Part shown: positions 45,315 to 54,683 of the stretch, piece after piece
Layout of the letters: every line of letters starts with the position of its first letter
How positions within the stretch are numbered: position 1 is the stretch's first letter
Assembly (NCBI RefSeq): GCF_000498755.1
Contig: NZ_AXUS01000012.1
Location: 1-64,000 of the forward strand
Direction of reading: 5' to 3'
Source of the DNA: Clostridioides mangenotii TR
GTDB taxonomy: Bacteria > Bacillota > Clostridia > Peptostreptococcales > Peptostreptococcaceae
Length of the DNA stretch: 64,000 nucleotides
Made by a program: the position numbers and the translations under genes
The notes under the pieces: model-generated
Told to the model about the DNA's origin: nothing
What the model saw: only the letters and a program-made list of their open reading frames with translations
Databases searched by the model: none

Positions 45315-46199
45315 ATGGAATTTATACCAGCTAAAACAATAGTAAATAAGACTAAAACTTCACGTTGGTTTGGCATAGACTACAACATGAATATATATAA
45401 AGGATGCTGTCACGGCTGTATTTACTGTGATAGCAGAAGTAGGTGCTATCAGGTTGATAACTTTGACACGGTCAGAGCAAAATTAGCCTCAACTGATATG
45501 ATTGATAGAGAGCTAAAAAGCAAAATTAAAAAAGGCGTTATTGGAACAGGAGCAATGTCAGATCCATACAATCCATATGAAAAAAAGTACAAATTAACAA
45601 GGGAAGCTCTAGAGCTGATAGATAAATACAGATTCGGAGTGGCTATAGATACGAAAAGTAGTCTTATCACAAGAGATATAGATATATTTAAAGATATAAA
45701 AGATCATTCACCGACTATCGCAAAAATTACTATTACCACTTGGGATGATAAAATAAGCAAAATTGTTGAACCCAATGTATCAAGTTCTTCTGAAAGGTTT
45801 GAAAGTATAAAAAAGCTATCTGAAGCGGGAATATACACTGGAATTTTAATGGGACCTATACTTCCTTTTATTGAAGATACAAGAGAGAATGTTATGGGAA
45901 TTGTAAATTTAGCATATGAGAATGGAGCTAAATTTATAAGTATACATCCAGGATTAACATTGAGAGATAATCAAAGAGAGTGGTATTATAATAAGTTAGA
46001 TAAAATATTTCCTAATCTTAAACATAAATACATTAAAACTTACGGTGATAGGTACGATTGCCTTTCGCCAAAGTATAAAGAGCTAATTTATATTTTCAAA
46101 GAAGAGTGCGCCAAAAAAAACATATTGTACAAAATGGATGATATAATATATGCCTATAAAAAAAGTTATGAAACTACACAGATATCATTATTCGATTAA
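45315..46199 (+). CDS. SPL-family radical SAM protein
   Basis: A 294-residue radical SAM protein with the cluster motif CCHGCIYCDSR (CxxxCxxC at residues about 33-40) following YNMNIYKG, and GAMSDPYNPYEKKYKLTR as in the SPL/COG1533 group related to spore photoproduct lyase. The conserved cysteine of true SplB is not evident, so photoproduct repair is unproven. Monocistronic. Confidence 0.88.
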   Translation: MEFIPAKTIVNKTKTSRWFGIDYNMNIYKGCCHGCIYCDSRSRCYQVDNFDTVRAKLASTDMIDRELKSKIKKGVIGTGAMSDPYNPYEKKYKLTREALELIDKYRFGVAIDTKSSLITRDIDIFKDIKDHSPTIAKITITTWDDKISKIVEPNVSSSSERFESIKKLSEAGIYTGILMGPILPFIEDTRENVMGIVNLAYENGAKFISIHPGLTLRDNQREWYYNKLDKIFPNLKHKYIKTYGDRYDCLSPKYKELIYIFKEECAKKNILYKMDDIIYAYKKSYETTQISLFD

Positions 46200-46305
46200 T
46201 AGACAGATATTTTATAAAAATCCATTAATTTTCTTATTTCTATCATTTTTTAGATCTCTACTACGTATAGATTAAATATAAATAATTTATAAGGTGGGGA
46301 TAGAT

Positions 46306-47712
46306 TTGAGTAATATACTTGTCAATTTCGTAAGCTCGATTCTTACAAATCCAATTACAGTAGCATTTTTGATATTTATAACAACATTTGCTGTTGTCAA
46401 AATATTGGACAACAGTAAGCTGTATGCTTTCATAGATTCGAAGCTTATAGAAGTAAACACAAACCAGGACACGAGTTCATTTTATAATGAGATAAAAATT
46501 AAGTACGATGAATACAGCAAAGATCATAGGTACTCAGATGTAAATATAACTTCATTTATAGAAGAGATAATTTCTGGACTCAATTATAATAACAGATCTC
46601 TTCTAGATAAAATCAACAGTATTAAAAATGCTTCTTCAATATGTATACTATTTGGAGTATTAGGTACGTTTGTAGGGCTTTCTACAATGCTGTTGTCTGT
46701 TAATACTAGTGATATTGTAAACTCTTTACCGGCTACAATAAGCAGTATGCAGACAGCTTTTTTAACTAGTATCTTTGGTATAGTCTTTTCTATCATTATT
46801 ACATCTATCACTAGAACTAAAGACTGTGAGCACATTTTAGTTAGACTTATGCTAAAAACTGAGAATCTGCTTACTTCCCAAGTAACTCATAAGAAATCAG
46901 AACATATGGATGAGAAGATAGAAGAAGTAAAAAATACGATTAAACATATAAGTAAGTCCATAGAGTCTATAGAGAAGTTCGATAAAATTTCTCAAGACCT
47001 AACTGAATTTAATGAAGAGTTTATAAACGGGATAAAAAATCTTAAGACTCTTCTTGAAGGATCAGAAAGCTCTATAAAGACATTTGATCAGAGCATCAGA
47101 AAGTTAGATAAACAATTCAGTATTTTAAATGTGAAGTTTAATAAATTATTCGAAAAATACGATAGACAAGACGATATAAGTAGAGAAATGTTATTTGATT
47201 TAAAAGAATCAACAAAGAATATTACAAATGCTACTGAGAGCCAATATAAAATTAAAGATTACATAAAAAATATAAATGCTGGATTTGCAATTTATGAGAG
47301 GAATGCACAAGATATGCTTTCTAAACTTATCTCACACGAAAATGAAATGACAGAAGCTCAGAGAAATTTACTAGAAGAAAAAGTAACTCTAGATTACACA
47401 GTAAACACTCTGGCAGATGTAGTAGCCGATTTTTCTTTGGATATTCAAGGTAAACTGGATAAAGTATTTGATAAATCTCTAGATATACAAGATAAACTAA
47501 ATATGACTTTTGATACTTCGATTATGGAAGAATACGATTTGATTGATTATAAAGATTTTGTAGAGAGATTGGTCGAAAAAATCGATACTGATCAAGAAAT
47601 CTTAAATGACGGAGATGACATTAAGCTAGTGGATCAAACGAAAACGTTAATAGATATGACGATTTACATACAAGGATTGATGAGAGTAACCCAATTGATG
47701 ATAACAGTCTAA
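46306..47712 (+). CDS. ZorA-like MotA/TolQ/ExbB proton-channel protein with long coiled-coil tail
   Basis: A 468-residue protein. An N-terminal helix (about 5-30) and two further helices (about 105-130 and 145-170: LFGVLGTFVGLSTMLL and MQTAFLTSIFGIVFSIIITS) form a MotA/TolQ-type stator. Residues 180 to the end are soluble and largely coiled-coil, as in ZorA. Starts at TTG 46306 behind AAGGTGGGGA. The downstream OmpA-domain gene supplies the MotB/ZorB-like partner. Confidence 0.8.
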   Translation: MSNILVNFVSSILTNPITVAFLIFITTFAVVKILDNSKLYAFIDSKLIEVNTNQDTSSFYNEIKIKYDEYSKDHRYSDVNITSFIEEIISGLNYNNRSLLDKINSIKNASSICILFGVLGTFVGLSTMLLSVNTSDIVNSLPATISSMQTAFLTSIFGIVFSIIITSITRTKDCEHILVRLMLKTENLLTSQVTHKKSEHMDEKIEEVKNTIKHISKSIESIEKFDKISQDLTEFNEEFINGIKNLKTLLEGSESSIKTFDQSIRKLDKQFSILNVKFNKLFEKYDRQDDISREMLFDLKESTKNITNATESQYKIKDYIKNINAGFAIYERNAQDMLSKLISHENEMTEAQRNLLEEKVTLDYTVNTLADVVADFSLDIQGKLDKVFDKSLDIQDKLNMTFDTSIMEEYDLIDYKDFVERLVEKIDTDQEILNDGDDIKLVDQTKTLIDMTIYIQGLMRVTQLMITV

Positions 47713-47751
47713 AACATGAAGCGGAAGATAGAATAGGTGAGGATGAGGCAT

Positions 47752-48375
47752 ATGATAAATAAATATAGAAGAACCGTGAATAAAGAATTTGAGAAGAGTA
47801 GTTTTTGGCCTACTTTTACTGATTTACTATCAACTGTTCTTATGGTTGTAATCCTAACTCTATTTAGCACTCAGAGCATATCTGGATCTGTTAAACAAGA
47901 TTTGGCACAAAATATCAATAACTCAGTAGAAGAAACTTTAAAGAATGATAATATCCCGGTTAAAGTCGATAAAAGTAGCGGTCAAGTAACTTTTGGAGAA
48001 AGTACAATGTTTGATGTAGATAGTGATGAGCTAAAGCCAGAAGCAAAAGATATGCTAAAAAAATTCATTCCTAAGTATGTAGAAACAGTTTATAAAGACT
48101 ATGGTAGCAATATATCAAAAATTGTAGTAGAAGGTCACACGGATGATATAGGGAGTTATATATACAATCTAGATTTGTCTCAAAGAAGAGCTTACAGTGT
48201 AACTAAATATATGGTAAGTGATGAGATAGGAGATTATAAATATAAAACTGAATTTACTAAGCATATAATAGCTGTAGGCAGATCTAAAGCAGATCTTATA
48301 AAAAATAAGGATGGATCTGTAAACAGAGATTCATCAAGAAGAGTCGAATTAAAATACGAGATCGATATAGATTAA
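47752..48375 (+). CDS. ZorB/MotB-like OmpA-domain protein
   Basis: A 207-residue protein: short cytoplasmic N-terminus, one membrane helix (WPTFTDLLSTVLMVVILTLF) with the MotB-type aspartate in FTDLLS, then a peptidoglycan-binding OmpA domain (VVEGHTDDIGSYIYNLDLSQ, SRRVELKY). With the preceding gene it should form a proton-driven rotary or tethering complex anchored in the wall. The ATG at 47752 is chosen for spacing to AGGTGAGG. Confidence 0.85.
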   Translation: MINKYRRTVNKEFEKSSFWPTFTDLLSTVLMVVILTLFSTQSISGSVKQDLAQNINNSVEETLKNDNIPVKVDKSSGQVTFGESTMFDVDSDELKPEAKDMLKKFIPKYVETVYKDYGSNISKIVVEGHTDDIGSYIYNLDLSQRRAYSVTKYMVSDEIGDYKYKTEFTKHIIAVGRSKADLIKNKDGSVNRDSSRRVELKYEIDID

Positions 48376-48497
48376 TAAAAATAGAATAGTAAATATAGGG
48401 GATTAAGCTTCATTTATTCTTATAAAATAACAAATTTCACTAAAAAATGATAAAATGGTATAATAAGGGTTATTGTTATTATTATGGAGGATTTAAC

Positions 48498-49457
48498 ATG
48501 AAGCACAGTTACAAAACAAGTATTAAGAAAAATACAATTAAGATTAAATCATTGATGATACTTACAGTATTTATAGTATCAATTTTTTTAACAGCATGTG
48601 ATCAGTTGGATATTGTAAAAGAAGTGATTAATGATAGTAATAGTGAGCAGAGTACAGAAACTATTAAAACGAGTAGAGAGAATGTAAAAATACATTTTAT
48701 AGACACTGGTAATAGCGATTCGATACTTATAGAAGATAACGGAGTTTTCACACTAATTGATGGAGGCGACAACGATGACGAAGATCTAATGGTTGACTAC
48801 CTAAATAAATCTGGTGTAAAATCAATTAAATACTTAATATCTACTCATGCACATGCGGATCATTTGGGCGGTTTAGATGCTGTAGTCAAAAATTTCGAAA
48901 TAGAGAACGTATTAGTATCTAATGGTTCAGCAAGCACTAAGAGCTACAGAGATTTTATAAATGCTATGGCAGATAAAGGATTATCTCCTGGAGTTCCACT
49001 TGAAAATAACAAGTTTTACTTAAATAATTCTTATTTTGAAGTACTTAATACTAATGGTGGAGACACGACTAACGAACAGTCTTTAGTTTTGGTTTACACA
49101 AATGGAAACGATAAAGCTATATTTACAGGTGATATCGAAAAGGGTACTGAAAAAGAAATTTTAGGAAAGCTGGATAATGTAGACTTATTAAAAGTTGCTC
49201 ACCATGGGTCTAGAAGTAGTTCTACTCAAGAATTTTTGGATAAAGTAAACCCTGAGTATGCTGTTGTATTGTCTGAAGAGGATAATTCATACGGACATCC
49301 TCATAAAGAGACGATGAATAGATTTAAAAAAATGGGTATAAAAATACATAGAAGCGATGAGTGTGGCGATATTATTTTCGAATCTACAGGAGATGGACTT
49401 ATCTCCGATTGTAAGATTGAAGGAAGTTACATTGACGGTAGAAGCAAAGCTAATTAG
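48498..49457 (+). CDS. Metallo-beta-lactamase-fold lipoprotein (ComEC C-terminal-like)
   Basis: A 319-residue exported lipoprotein: lipobox FLTAC after a hydrophobic stretch, then an MBL-fold hydrolase with HAHADHLGGLD, FTGDIEKG and VAHHGSRSSS, and a final GHPHKET. It resembles the C-terminal nuclease/phosphodiesterase-like domain of ComEC, here as a free surface protein. The ATG at 48498 follows GGAGG by seven bases. Confidence 0.9.
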   Translation: MKHSYKTSIKKNTIKIKSLMILTVFIVSIFLTACDQLDIVKEVINDSNSEQSTETIKTSRENVKIHFIDTGNSDSILIEDNGVFTLIDGGDNDDEDLMVDYLNKSGVKSIKYLISTHAHADHLGGLDAVVKNFEIENVLVSNGSASTKSYRDFINAMADKGLSPGVPLENNKFYLNNSYFEVLNTNGGDTTNEQSLVLVYTNGNDKAIFTGDIEKGTEKEILGKLDNVDLLKVAHHGSRSSSTQEFLDKVNPEYAVVLSEEDNSYGHPHKETMNRFKKMGIKIHRSDECGDIIFESTGDGLISDCKIEGSYIDGRSKAN

Positions 49458-49493
49458 ATATTTAGTGTTAATACTTATATAAGAGGTGGTAAT

Positions 49494-49793
49494 ATCGTAA
49501 GACATGTTGTATTATGGAATTTCGATGAAAAAATTTCAAATGAAGAACGAATAGAGAGTTCTAAAAAAATAAAATCTAATCTTGAAGCTCTTGGAAGTGT
49601 AATAGATGGAGTAGTAAGTATCAAAGTTAGCATAGATCCCATAGATTCAAGTAATGTAGATATTATGCTCAACAGCTTATTTGAAAGTAAAGAAGCTCTT
49701 ATAAACTATCAAAATCACACTGATCACAAGAAAGTTGGAGAATTTGTAAAAGCTCTTATGTGCAGCAGAAAATGCTTTGATAGTGTAGAATAA
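49494..49793 (+). CDS. Dabb (stress-responsive A/B barrel) protein with apparent AUC start
   Basis: A 99-residue frame: VRHVVLWNFDEKISNEER, then SIKVSIDPIDSSNVDIML and YQNHTDHKKVGEFVKAL, the full length of a Dabb domain. No ATG, GTG or TTG is in frame at the expected start; the codon in the initiator position is ATC, five bases after a good AGAGGTGG ribosome site. Either the gene uses AUC, or the start was lost. The role of the family is unclear. Confidence 0.7.
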   Translation: MVRHVVLWNFDEKISNEERIESSKKIKSNLEALGSVIDGVVSIKVSIDPIDSSNVDIMLNSLFESKEALINYQNHTDHKKVGEFVKALMCSRKCFDSVE

Positions 49794-49816
49794 AAGATTA
49801 AAATAAAATAACAATA

Positions 49817-49864
49817 AAAAAGAAAAAGGTTGGCTCAAATATAAGGAGTCAACCTTTTTCTTTA
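49817..49864. terminator. Bidirectional terminator
   Basis: AAAGAAAAAGGTTG and CAACCTTTTTCTTT form a long stem between the Dabb gene and the converging lexA. Confidence 0.9.
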
Positions 49865-49869
49865 AAAAT

Positions 49870-50505
49870 TTACTTCATAACCCTAAAGACTCCAGTTACG
49901 ATACCTATTATCTCAACTTCGTAGTCATTAAGTATAATCGCTTCCATAAATTCATTTTCAGGTTGTAGTCTTATAAAGTTTTCTTCTTTAAAAAATCTCT
50001 TAACCGTAGCAGCTTCTCCGTTTACAAGCGCTACAACAATTTCTGAGTTTTCCGCAGAACTATTTTTATCTACTATTACATAATCGCCATCTAATATACC
50101 AGCGTTTATCATACTTTCACCTTTTACTTTAAGGACAAAGTTGTCTTTTCCCTTAATTAGGTTAGTAGGAAGTGGTATGTATTCTTGAATATTCTGATGA
50201 GCAAGTATTGGTTCACCAGCGGTGATTTCGCCAACTAGTGGTAAGTTGATGATTTCTTGGTTAAATCCAGTAACATTATCGTCCTTGTTTCTGTCCAATA
50301 CCTCAATAGCTCTAGGTTTAGTTGGATCTTTTCTTATGTATCCAAGTTTTTCAAGTTTGTTTAAATGCGAATGTACTGTAGAAGTAGATCTAAGTCCAAC
50401 TGCATTACATATTTCCCTAACTGCAGGTGGATATCCCTTAGCAACAAGCTCTGATTTAATAAACTCTAATATTAGCGCTTGTTTTTCTGTTAAATCTAAA
50501 TACAT
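49870..50505 (-). CDS. lexA: LexA repressor
   Basis: A 211-residue SOS repressor. The N-terminal winged helix ends with SHLNKLEKLGYI; the self-cleavage bond lies in GEITAGEPI; the catalytic serine is in VKGESMI and the lysine in AATVKRFF. The start at 50505 (MYLDLTEKQ) fits the family; ATG codons at 50511 and 50520 are also possible. A box of SOS type lies upstream. Confidence 0.95.
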   Translation of the reverse strand: MYLDLTEKQALILEFIKSELVAKGYPPAVREICNAVGLRSTSTVHSHLNKLEKLGYIRKDPTKPRAIEVLDRNKDDNVTGFNQEIINLPLVGEITAGEPILAHQNIQEYIPLPTNLIKGKDNFVLKVKGESMINAGILDGDYVIVDKNSSAENSEIVVALVNGEAATVKRFFKEENFIRLQPENEFMEAIILNDYEVEIIGIVTGVFRVMK

Positions 50506-50582
50506 AATCATCTCACTCATTTCTGGGTTTATATTTTAAATTGTTCTATATTATATATTGTATCATAATAGTATTACTAACT

Positions 50583-50596
50583 CAAACATTTGTTCC
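50583..50596 (-). promoter_or_regulatory. SOS box of lexA
   Basis: On the minus strand, GGAACAAATGTTTG matches the Gram-positive LexA site (GAAC-N4-GTTC) with one mismatch, about 75 bases before lexA. Confidence 0.65.
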
Positions 50597-50607
50597 TGTT
50601 GTTTAGA

Positions 50608-51735
50608 TTAATTTTCATCATCAAGCCATTCAAAGTTGTTTACAATATCACGTTTTACGTTTTTCTTATGTGCAGCATATAGCTGAGTTGTGGTTACATT
50701 ATCGTGATCTAATAGATTCTGAACGTCGTATATGGAAAAACCATTTTGAATAAGTGAAGTAGCAGCTGTGGCTCTAAGTTTGTGAGGACTATATCCTTTA
50801 TCTCTGCTAGTATCCATAGAAATTGATGTATATTTTTTTACTAAGGACCTTATTGCCTTTGCTGTAATTCTTTTATTTTGTAGAGATAAAAACAAAGCGT
50901 CTTTAAATTCTTCTGTTAAAAGCTCACTATTAGGTCTTTCATTTTCTATGTAGTCTTTTACAACTGTTTCGCATGTATGGTTGATAGGCATTAGAACTTC
51001 TTTTCCTCTTTTTCTGTAAATCATAAATTCGCCTCTAGAAAAATTAAATGAAGAAATATTTAATTCCCTTAGTTCGTTGAGTCTAAGACCATAAGTGACA
51101 AACAAAGCCAAAATTGCTTTATCTCTCAATCTTGTTTTTTCCCAGTAGACCATCTCTTTATCTGTAAGCCCTTTGCCTGTATCAACTGCATCAAGCATCT
51201 TTGCAACTTCATCTATCTCTAAGCGCTTTATAGCGTCTGGTTGCGGCTTCGGTAGCTTAATAGGATTAAGTCCATCAGTGATATTGCTATCAATTTGTTC
51301 GTTCCTATACAAAAACTTAAATAGTGTAGATATTGAAGATTTTTTTCTAGCTAGTGCTCTATTGTTATTTTCATACAAGATTGTATTTTTACCATTTTCT
51401 TTATAGTATCTACCACAATAATCACCTAAAAATAGGTTAAGGTCTCTTGCTTTAATTTCATTGAATTCTTCAACAGTAATATCTTCTACATCCTTTGCAA
51501 CAGTAAGTTCGTTAGTTTCAACTAAGTATTCGCAAAAAAAATGTATATCATCTAAATACGCAAGCCTAGTAGTTACAGCCACCGAACCCTTCAAATAAAT
51601 AAAGTAATCCTTCATAAAGTCAGGTAGCTTTTTCTGTACACTTATACATCTATCTATAATATCATTATCCCTAATAACGATATTATCAGGCTTATTTGAT
51701 TTATTATTGATTTTAACTGATTTAGTTTCAGACAT
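50608..51735 (-). CDS. Tyrosine recombinase (XerC/D-like) upstream of lexA
   Basis: A 375-residue recombinase. The N-terminal SAM-like core-binding domain is at about 35-165; the catalytic domain has GLRLNELREL, SPHKLRATAATSLIQNG, LLDHDNVTTTQLYA with the nucleophilic tyrosine. Intact and not adjacent to a phage or ICE; its pairing with lexA is known in related clostridia. It may resolve chromosome dimers or control phase variation. Confidence 0.9.
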   Translation of the reverse strand: MSETKSVKINNKSNKPDNIVIRDNDIIDRCISVQKKLPDFMKDYFIYLKGSVAVTTRLAYLDDIHFFCEYLVETNELTVAKDVEDITVEEFNEIKARDLNLFLGDYCGRYYKENGKNTILYENNNRALARKKSSISTLFKFLYRNEQIDSNITDGLNPIKLPKPQPDAIKRLEIDEVAKMLDAVDTGKGLTDKEMVYWEKTRLRDKAILALFVTYGLRLNELRELNISSFNFSRGEFMIYRKRGKEVLMPINHTCETVVKDYIENERPNSELLTEEFKDALFLSLQNKRITAKAIRSLVKKYTSISMDTSRDKGYSPHKLRATAATSLIQNGFSIYDVQNLLDHDNVTTTQLYAAHKKNVKRDIVNNFEWLDDEN

Positions 51736-52935
51736 ATTTTCAACCTCCTAATACGATGAAACATTTTATTATAATAACAGTAGTAAATTAAATTATATAT
51801 TAAAAATGGTTATGATTCAAATTTAGAGGAAAATTCTTTTGAGCACAAATATAACGGCAATGTCACATATATTGACATCACTACAGGCATGATGATCATA
51901 TCATGCACAGAATGAATGGAGAAGTATTAAATTATTCAAATCAAATAATAGTTAAAGGTATAAATACTCAAGAAAGTAAATAAAAGTCTTTAAAAGGTCA
52001 TTTAAGAGGTCATTGATTGAGGATAGAATAAAAGTAGATCAAAGTGTTTTAGAAATGTATAATTTGAATGATATATGTAATTTATGATTAATAAAAATTG
52101 TTATGAGTAAAACTATGTTAACTAACTGAATATTTATAACTTGTTATCAAATTGCTAAAATAGATTAATAATATCAAAATGGTAAGTCCATTAACAAAAA
52201 GATAAGGGTAGAGCCAAATGTAAAAGAAAAGATATATTTTATAGCAATATATTTTGTAAGTATATAAATAGCTGTTTTTAGGTAAATTAGTACAAAAGCA
52301 CTCTTTCTATAATTTATACGCTTAACTATTCCCTAAATATACATTTAAAGACTAGTTATATATAACCTCTATTTTGGAGGGTTATATACATATATACATA
52401 ATTTATATTACAACAAATAAAAAATTCATAAATTAACTACGAAAATTTCAAAATAAATTTTATAGTTGATGCTTTACTTCAATTTCATTTATATTCCTTT
52501 TTGATAATGAAATATGCTAACAGTTTCGAATAATTTTAAATCATACCACGTGAAACAAGAAAATCCCTTTATAGTGTATCAAGAACATTGAGCTTTGCAT
52601 TAGTAGCTATCCTAAAGGGATTATTTAATAAGATTTCCTTTAATTTTATCCTTTTTTATATTCTATTTAAATAAATTACCAATAAAATCAATTGTTCGTC
52701 CTAAGTTTTTTCAGACTGCATATATTTAGCAGTTTGCCTGTTTGTTTCTCCAACAACATAAGAACGTGATTTTCCAAAGCTCTCGAATATTTCGACTATA
52801 CATGCTTATTCGGCCTAAAATTATCTAACTATTTCAAAAAAATATTTTATCTTGAATTTCATCTAAAAACTGATATCTTTCAATAACAAGCTTATGCAAT
52901 TACTTTAAGCTGTGATCAAACATGCAAAATTTAAG
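51736..52935. other. 1.2-kb gene-free region with decayed coding remnants
   Basis: No intact gene. A plus-strand remnant at about 51822-51984 reads NGNVTYIDITTG and, after a frameshift, MHRMNGEVLNYSNQIIVKGI; a minus-strand one at about 52711-52805 reads GKSRSYVVGETNRQTAKYMQ. I cannot name either protein. Two terminator-like hairpins (about 52354-52400 and 52561-52626) are present. Confidence 0.6.
52561..52626. terminator. Terminator-like inverted repeat
   Basis: AATCCCTTTA and TAAAGGGATT flank a loop of about 45 bases, followed by ATTTAAT. Its gene appears to be lost. Confidence 0.45.
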
Positions 52936-53772
52936 TTAACTTCTCCCTCTTATAATAGTGCTCAAAATATAAGATATAATCAATGTTACAAAGGAAAAAA
53001 ACAAGCCGAGCATCATTAGTAAAATAACGATTATATTATACTCTATAATCATATCAGCTATACTACTCTCCCCTGCGCCTAGTAAATACGATATTATTGA
53101 TCCTATAAAAACTATTGCTATAAGTACACCTAATCCAGACAAACTATTCTTAAAGTCAGAATAACTTAAAGACATATGGCTTGATATCGAATACATCAAG
53201 AATATAAAAATTATAAACTTTATCGAGATTAGTTTATTTCCTTGGAACATAAAAGTGAAAAATATGTAAATATCCTTTGATAAAGAATTAATAAAACCAA
53301 TAAAATTAAAACTTTCTATATTAGCAATATAAGTCTCTAAACTAAGAATGTTTATAATCGAACTAAAACTTTCAGGCAAAAATAACCTAAATATAAGAAC
53401 TATTGATAGTGTTCCTCCGATTAATGGTGCAATACCTATAAAAAAATTACCTAGTTTCTGATATAAACTATTTTTCTTGTATGTATGACTTACATATCCT
53501 AATACTCCATCATATTCACTCTCAATTGGTCTAAACAGCTTTACCTCTTTTATATGATGTCTAAAAATAAGGCACATAATTAAATGGCTTAATTCATGAA
53601 TAATGGTGCCTATAGCTCCAGTTACGATAAGTCCACTTCTACCAAATGCTGAGTAAATAAATTTATTGTTTTTCCTTTCAATTATGCTGAATACAAATCC
53701 AAACGCTAAAAATGTAATAATTAAAAGGATTACGTTTACTATGCTAGATTTTAATATATAAATTAGAGCCAT
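52936..53772 (-). CDS. HExxH membrane protein (M50-like)
   Basis: A 278-residue membrane protein with about six helices. HELSH at residues 59-63, inside a hydrophobic helix, is a zinc-metalloprotease motif as in M50 site-2 proteases, but the usual second motif (NxxPxxxLDG) is not seen, so it could be a distant relative with changed ligands. Single gene behind AAAGGAGC. Confidence 0.7.
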   Translation of the reverse strand: MALIYILKSSIVNVILLIITFLAFGFVFSIIERKNNKFIYSAFGRSGLIVTGAIGTIIHELSHLIMCLIFRHHIKEVKLFRPIESEYDGVLGYVSHTYKKNSLYQKLGNFFIGIAPLIGGTLSIVLIFRLFLPESFSSIINILSLETYIANIESFNFIGFINSLSKDIYIFFTFMFQGNKLISIKFIIFIFLMYSISSHMSLSYSDFKNSLSGLGVLIAIVFIGSIISYLLGAGESSIADMIIEYNIIVILLMMLGLFFSFVTLIISYILSTIIRGRS

Positions 53773-54011
53773 AAATATAAGCTCCTTTCGGTTTCAGTAT
53801 ATTCTAATAATACAATTAAGTACGCATACGCACTAAATTATATCATAATTATTTAAAGAATGAGTAAACAAAATATATTAAATACAAATGTCAAAACTTT
53901 ATTAACAGAATCTTAATAAAGTTATAATCAAAAAAAGTGCAAAGATATCTCTTTACACCAAGAATATATAGCAAATCACACAAATATCAAAATAAACAAA
54001 AACTTTTAACG

Positions 54012-54272
54012 TTATCTGGGTTCAATAGTAAGTTTTATAGCTGTCTTTTTATTTCCATCGATCTCAATCTCCGTAAAAGCCGGTATACACACAAGATCTA
54101 CGCCACTTGGTGCTAGAAACCCTCTCGCTATTGCAACCGCCTTTATCGATTGATTAAGAGCCCCTGCACCGATTGCTTGAACCTCTGCGACACCATCCCT
54201 TCTAATTACACTTGCTAAAGCCCCTGCAAGTGAATTAGGATGCGATTTTGTTGAAACTTTTAATATTTCCAA
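54012..54272 (-). CDS. spoVS: Stage V sporulation protein S
   Basis: An 86-residue protein with the typical start MEILKVSTKSHPNSLAGALA and the GAGALNQSIKAVAIARGF segment of SpoVS (Alba-like fold). Affects spore coat assembly and engulfment-stage events. Highly conserved across spore formers, so it supports a spore-forming host. Confidence 0.95.
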   Translation of the reverse strand: MEILKVSTKSHPNSLAGALASVIRRDGVAEVQAIGAGALNQSIKAVAIARGFLAPSGVDLVCIPAFTEIEIDGNKKTAIKLTIEPR

Positions 54273-54563
54273 TTTAACAGCCCCTTTAGTTAAGAAAATT
54301 TTTAGTTTCTTTATTTGTTGTTTAATATATATATTCTATTTGCAAAATCCAAATACCTTGAAGAGTGTTTCTATTTCTCTAGACATTTTATGATATTGCC
54401 AAGCAAAAATTTTGATATTTACAATATAATATTTGTAGCTACTTAAACACATAATCAAAGTAACAATTTAAAACTTATTATGACAGTAAAAGTTTAATTT
54501 TACATATAATAGTAGTGATTTAAATACTTACAACAACTTATTTTTTTGTATAAATTAAGAATC
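54273..54563. other. AT-rich spacer
   Basis: About 290 bases without gene; presumably contains the spoVS promoter. Nothing structured is evident besides the terminator that follows at 54564. Confidence 0.5.
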
Positions 54564-54606
54564 AAAAAAAGAGCTATCTAAAGTCTTACTTTTAGGTGCT
54601 CTTTTA
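54564..54606 (-). terminator. Terminator of the acc operon
   Basis: AAAAGAGC and GCTCTTTT pair, with an inner CTAAAGT/ACTTTTAG stem; it is T-rich on the minus strand and lies about 80 bases after accA. Confidence 0.75.
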
Positions 54607-54683
54607 ATTCAACTGTATTTTTACATACATTAGGTAACATCTCAAAGATTAAGTATCAATCAATTTTGAGGTAAACCCTATTA

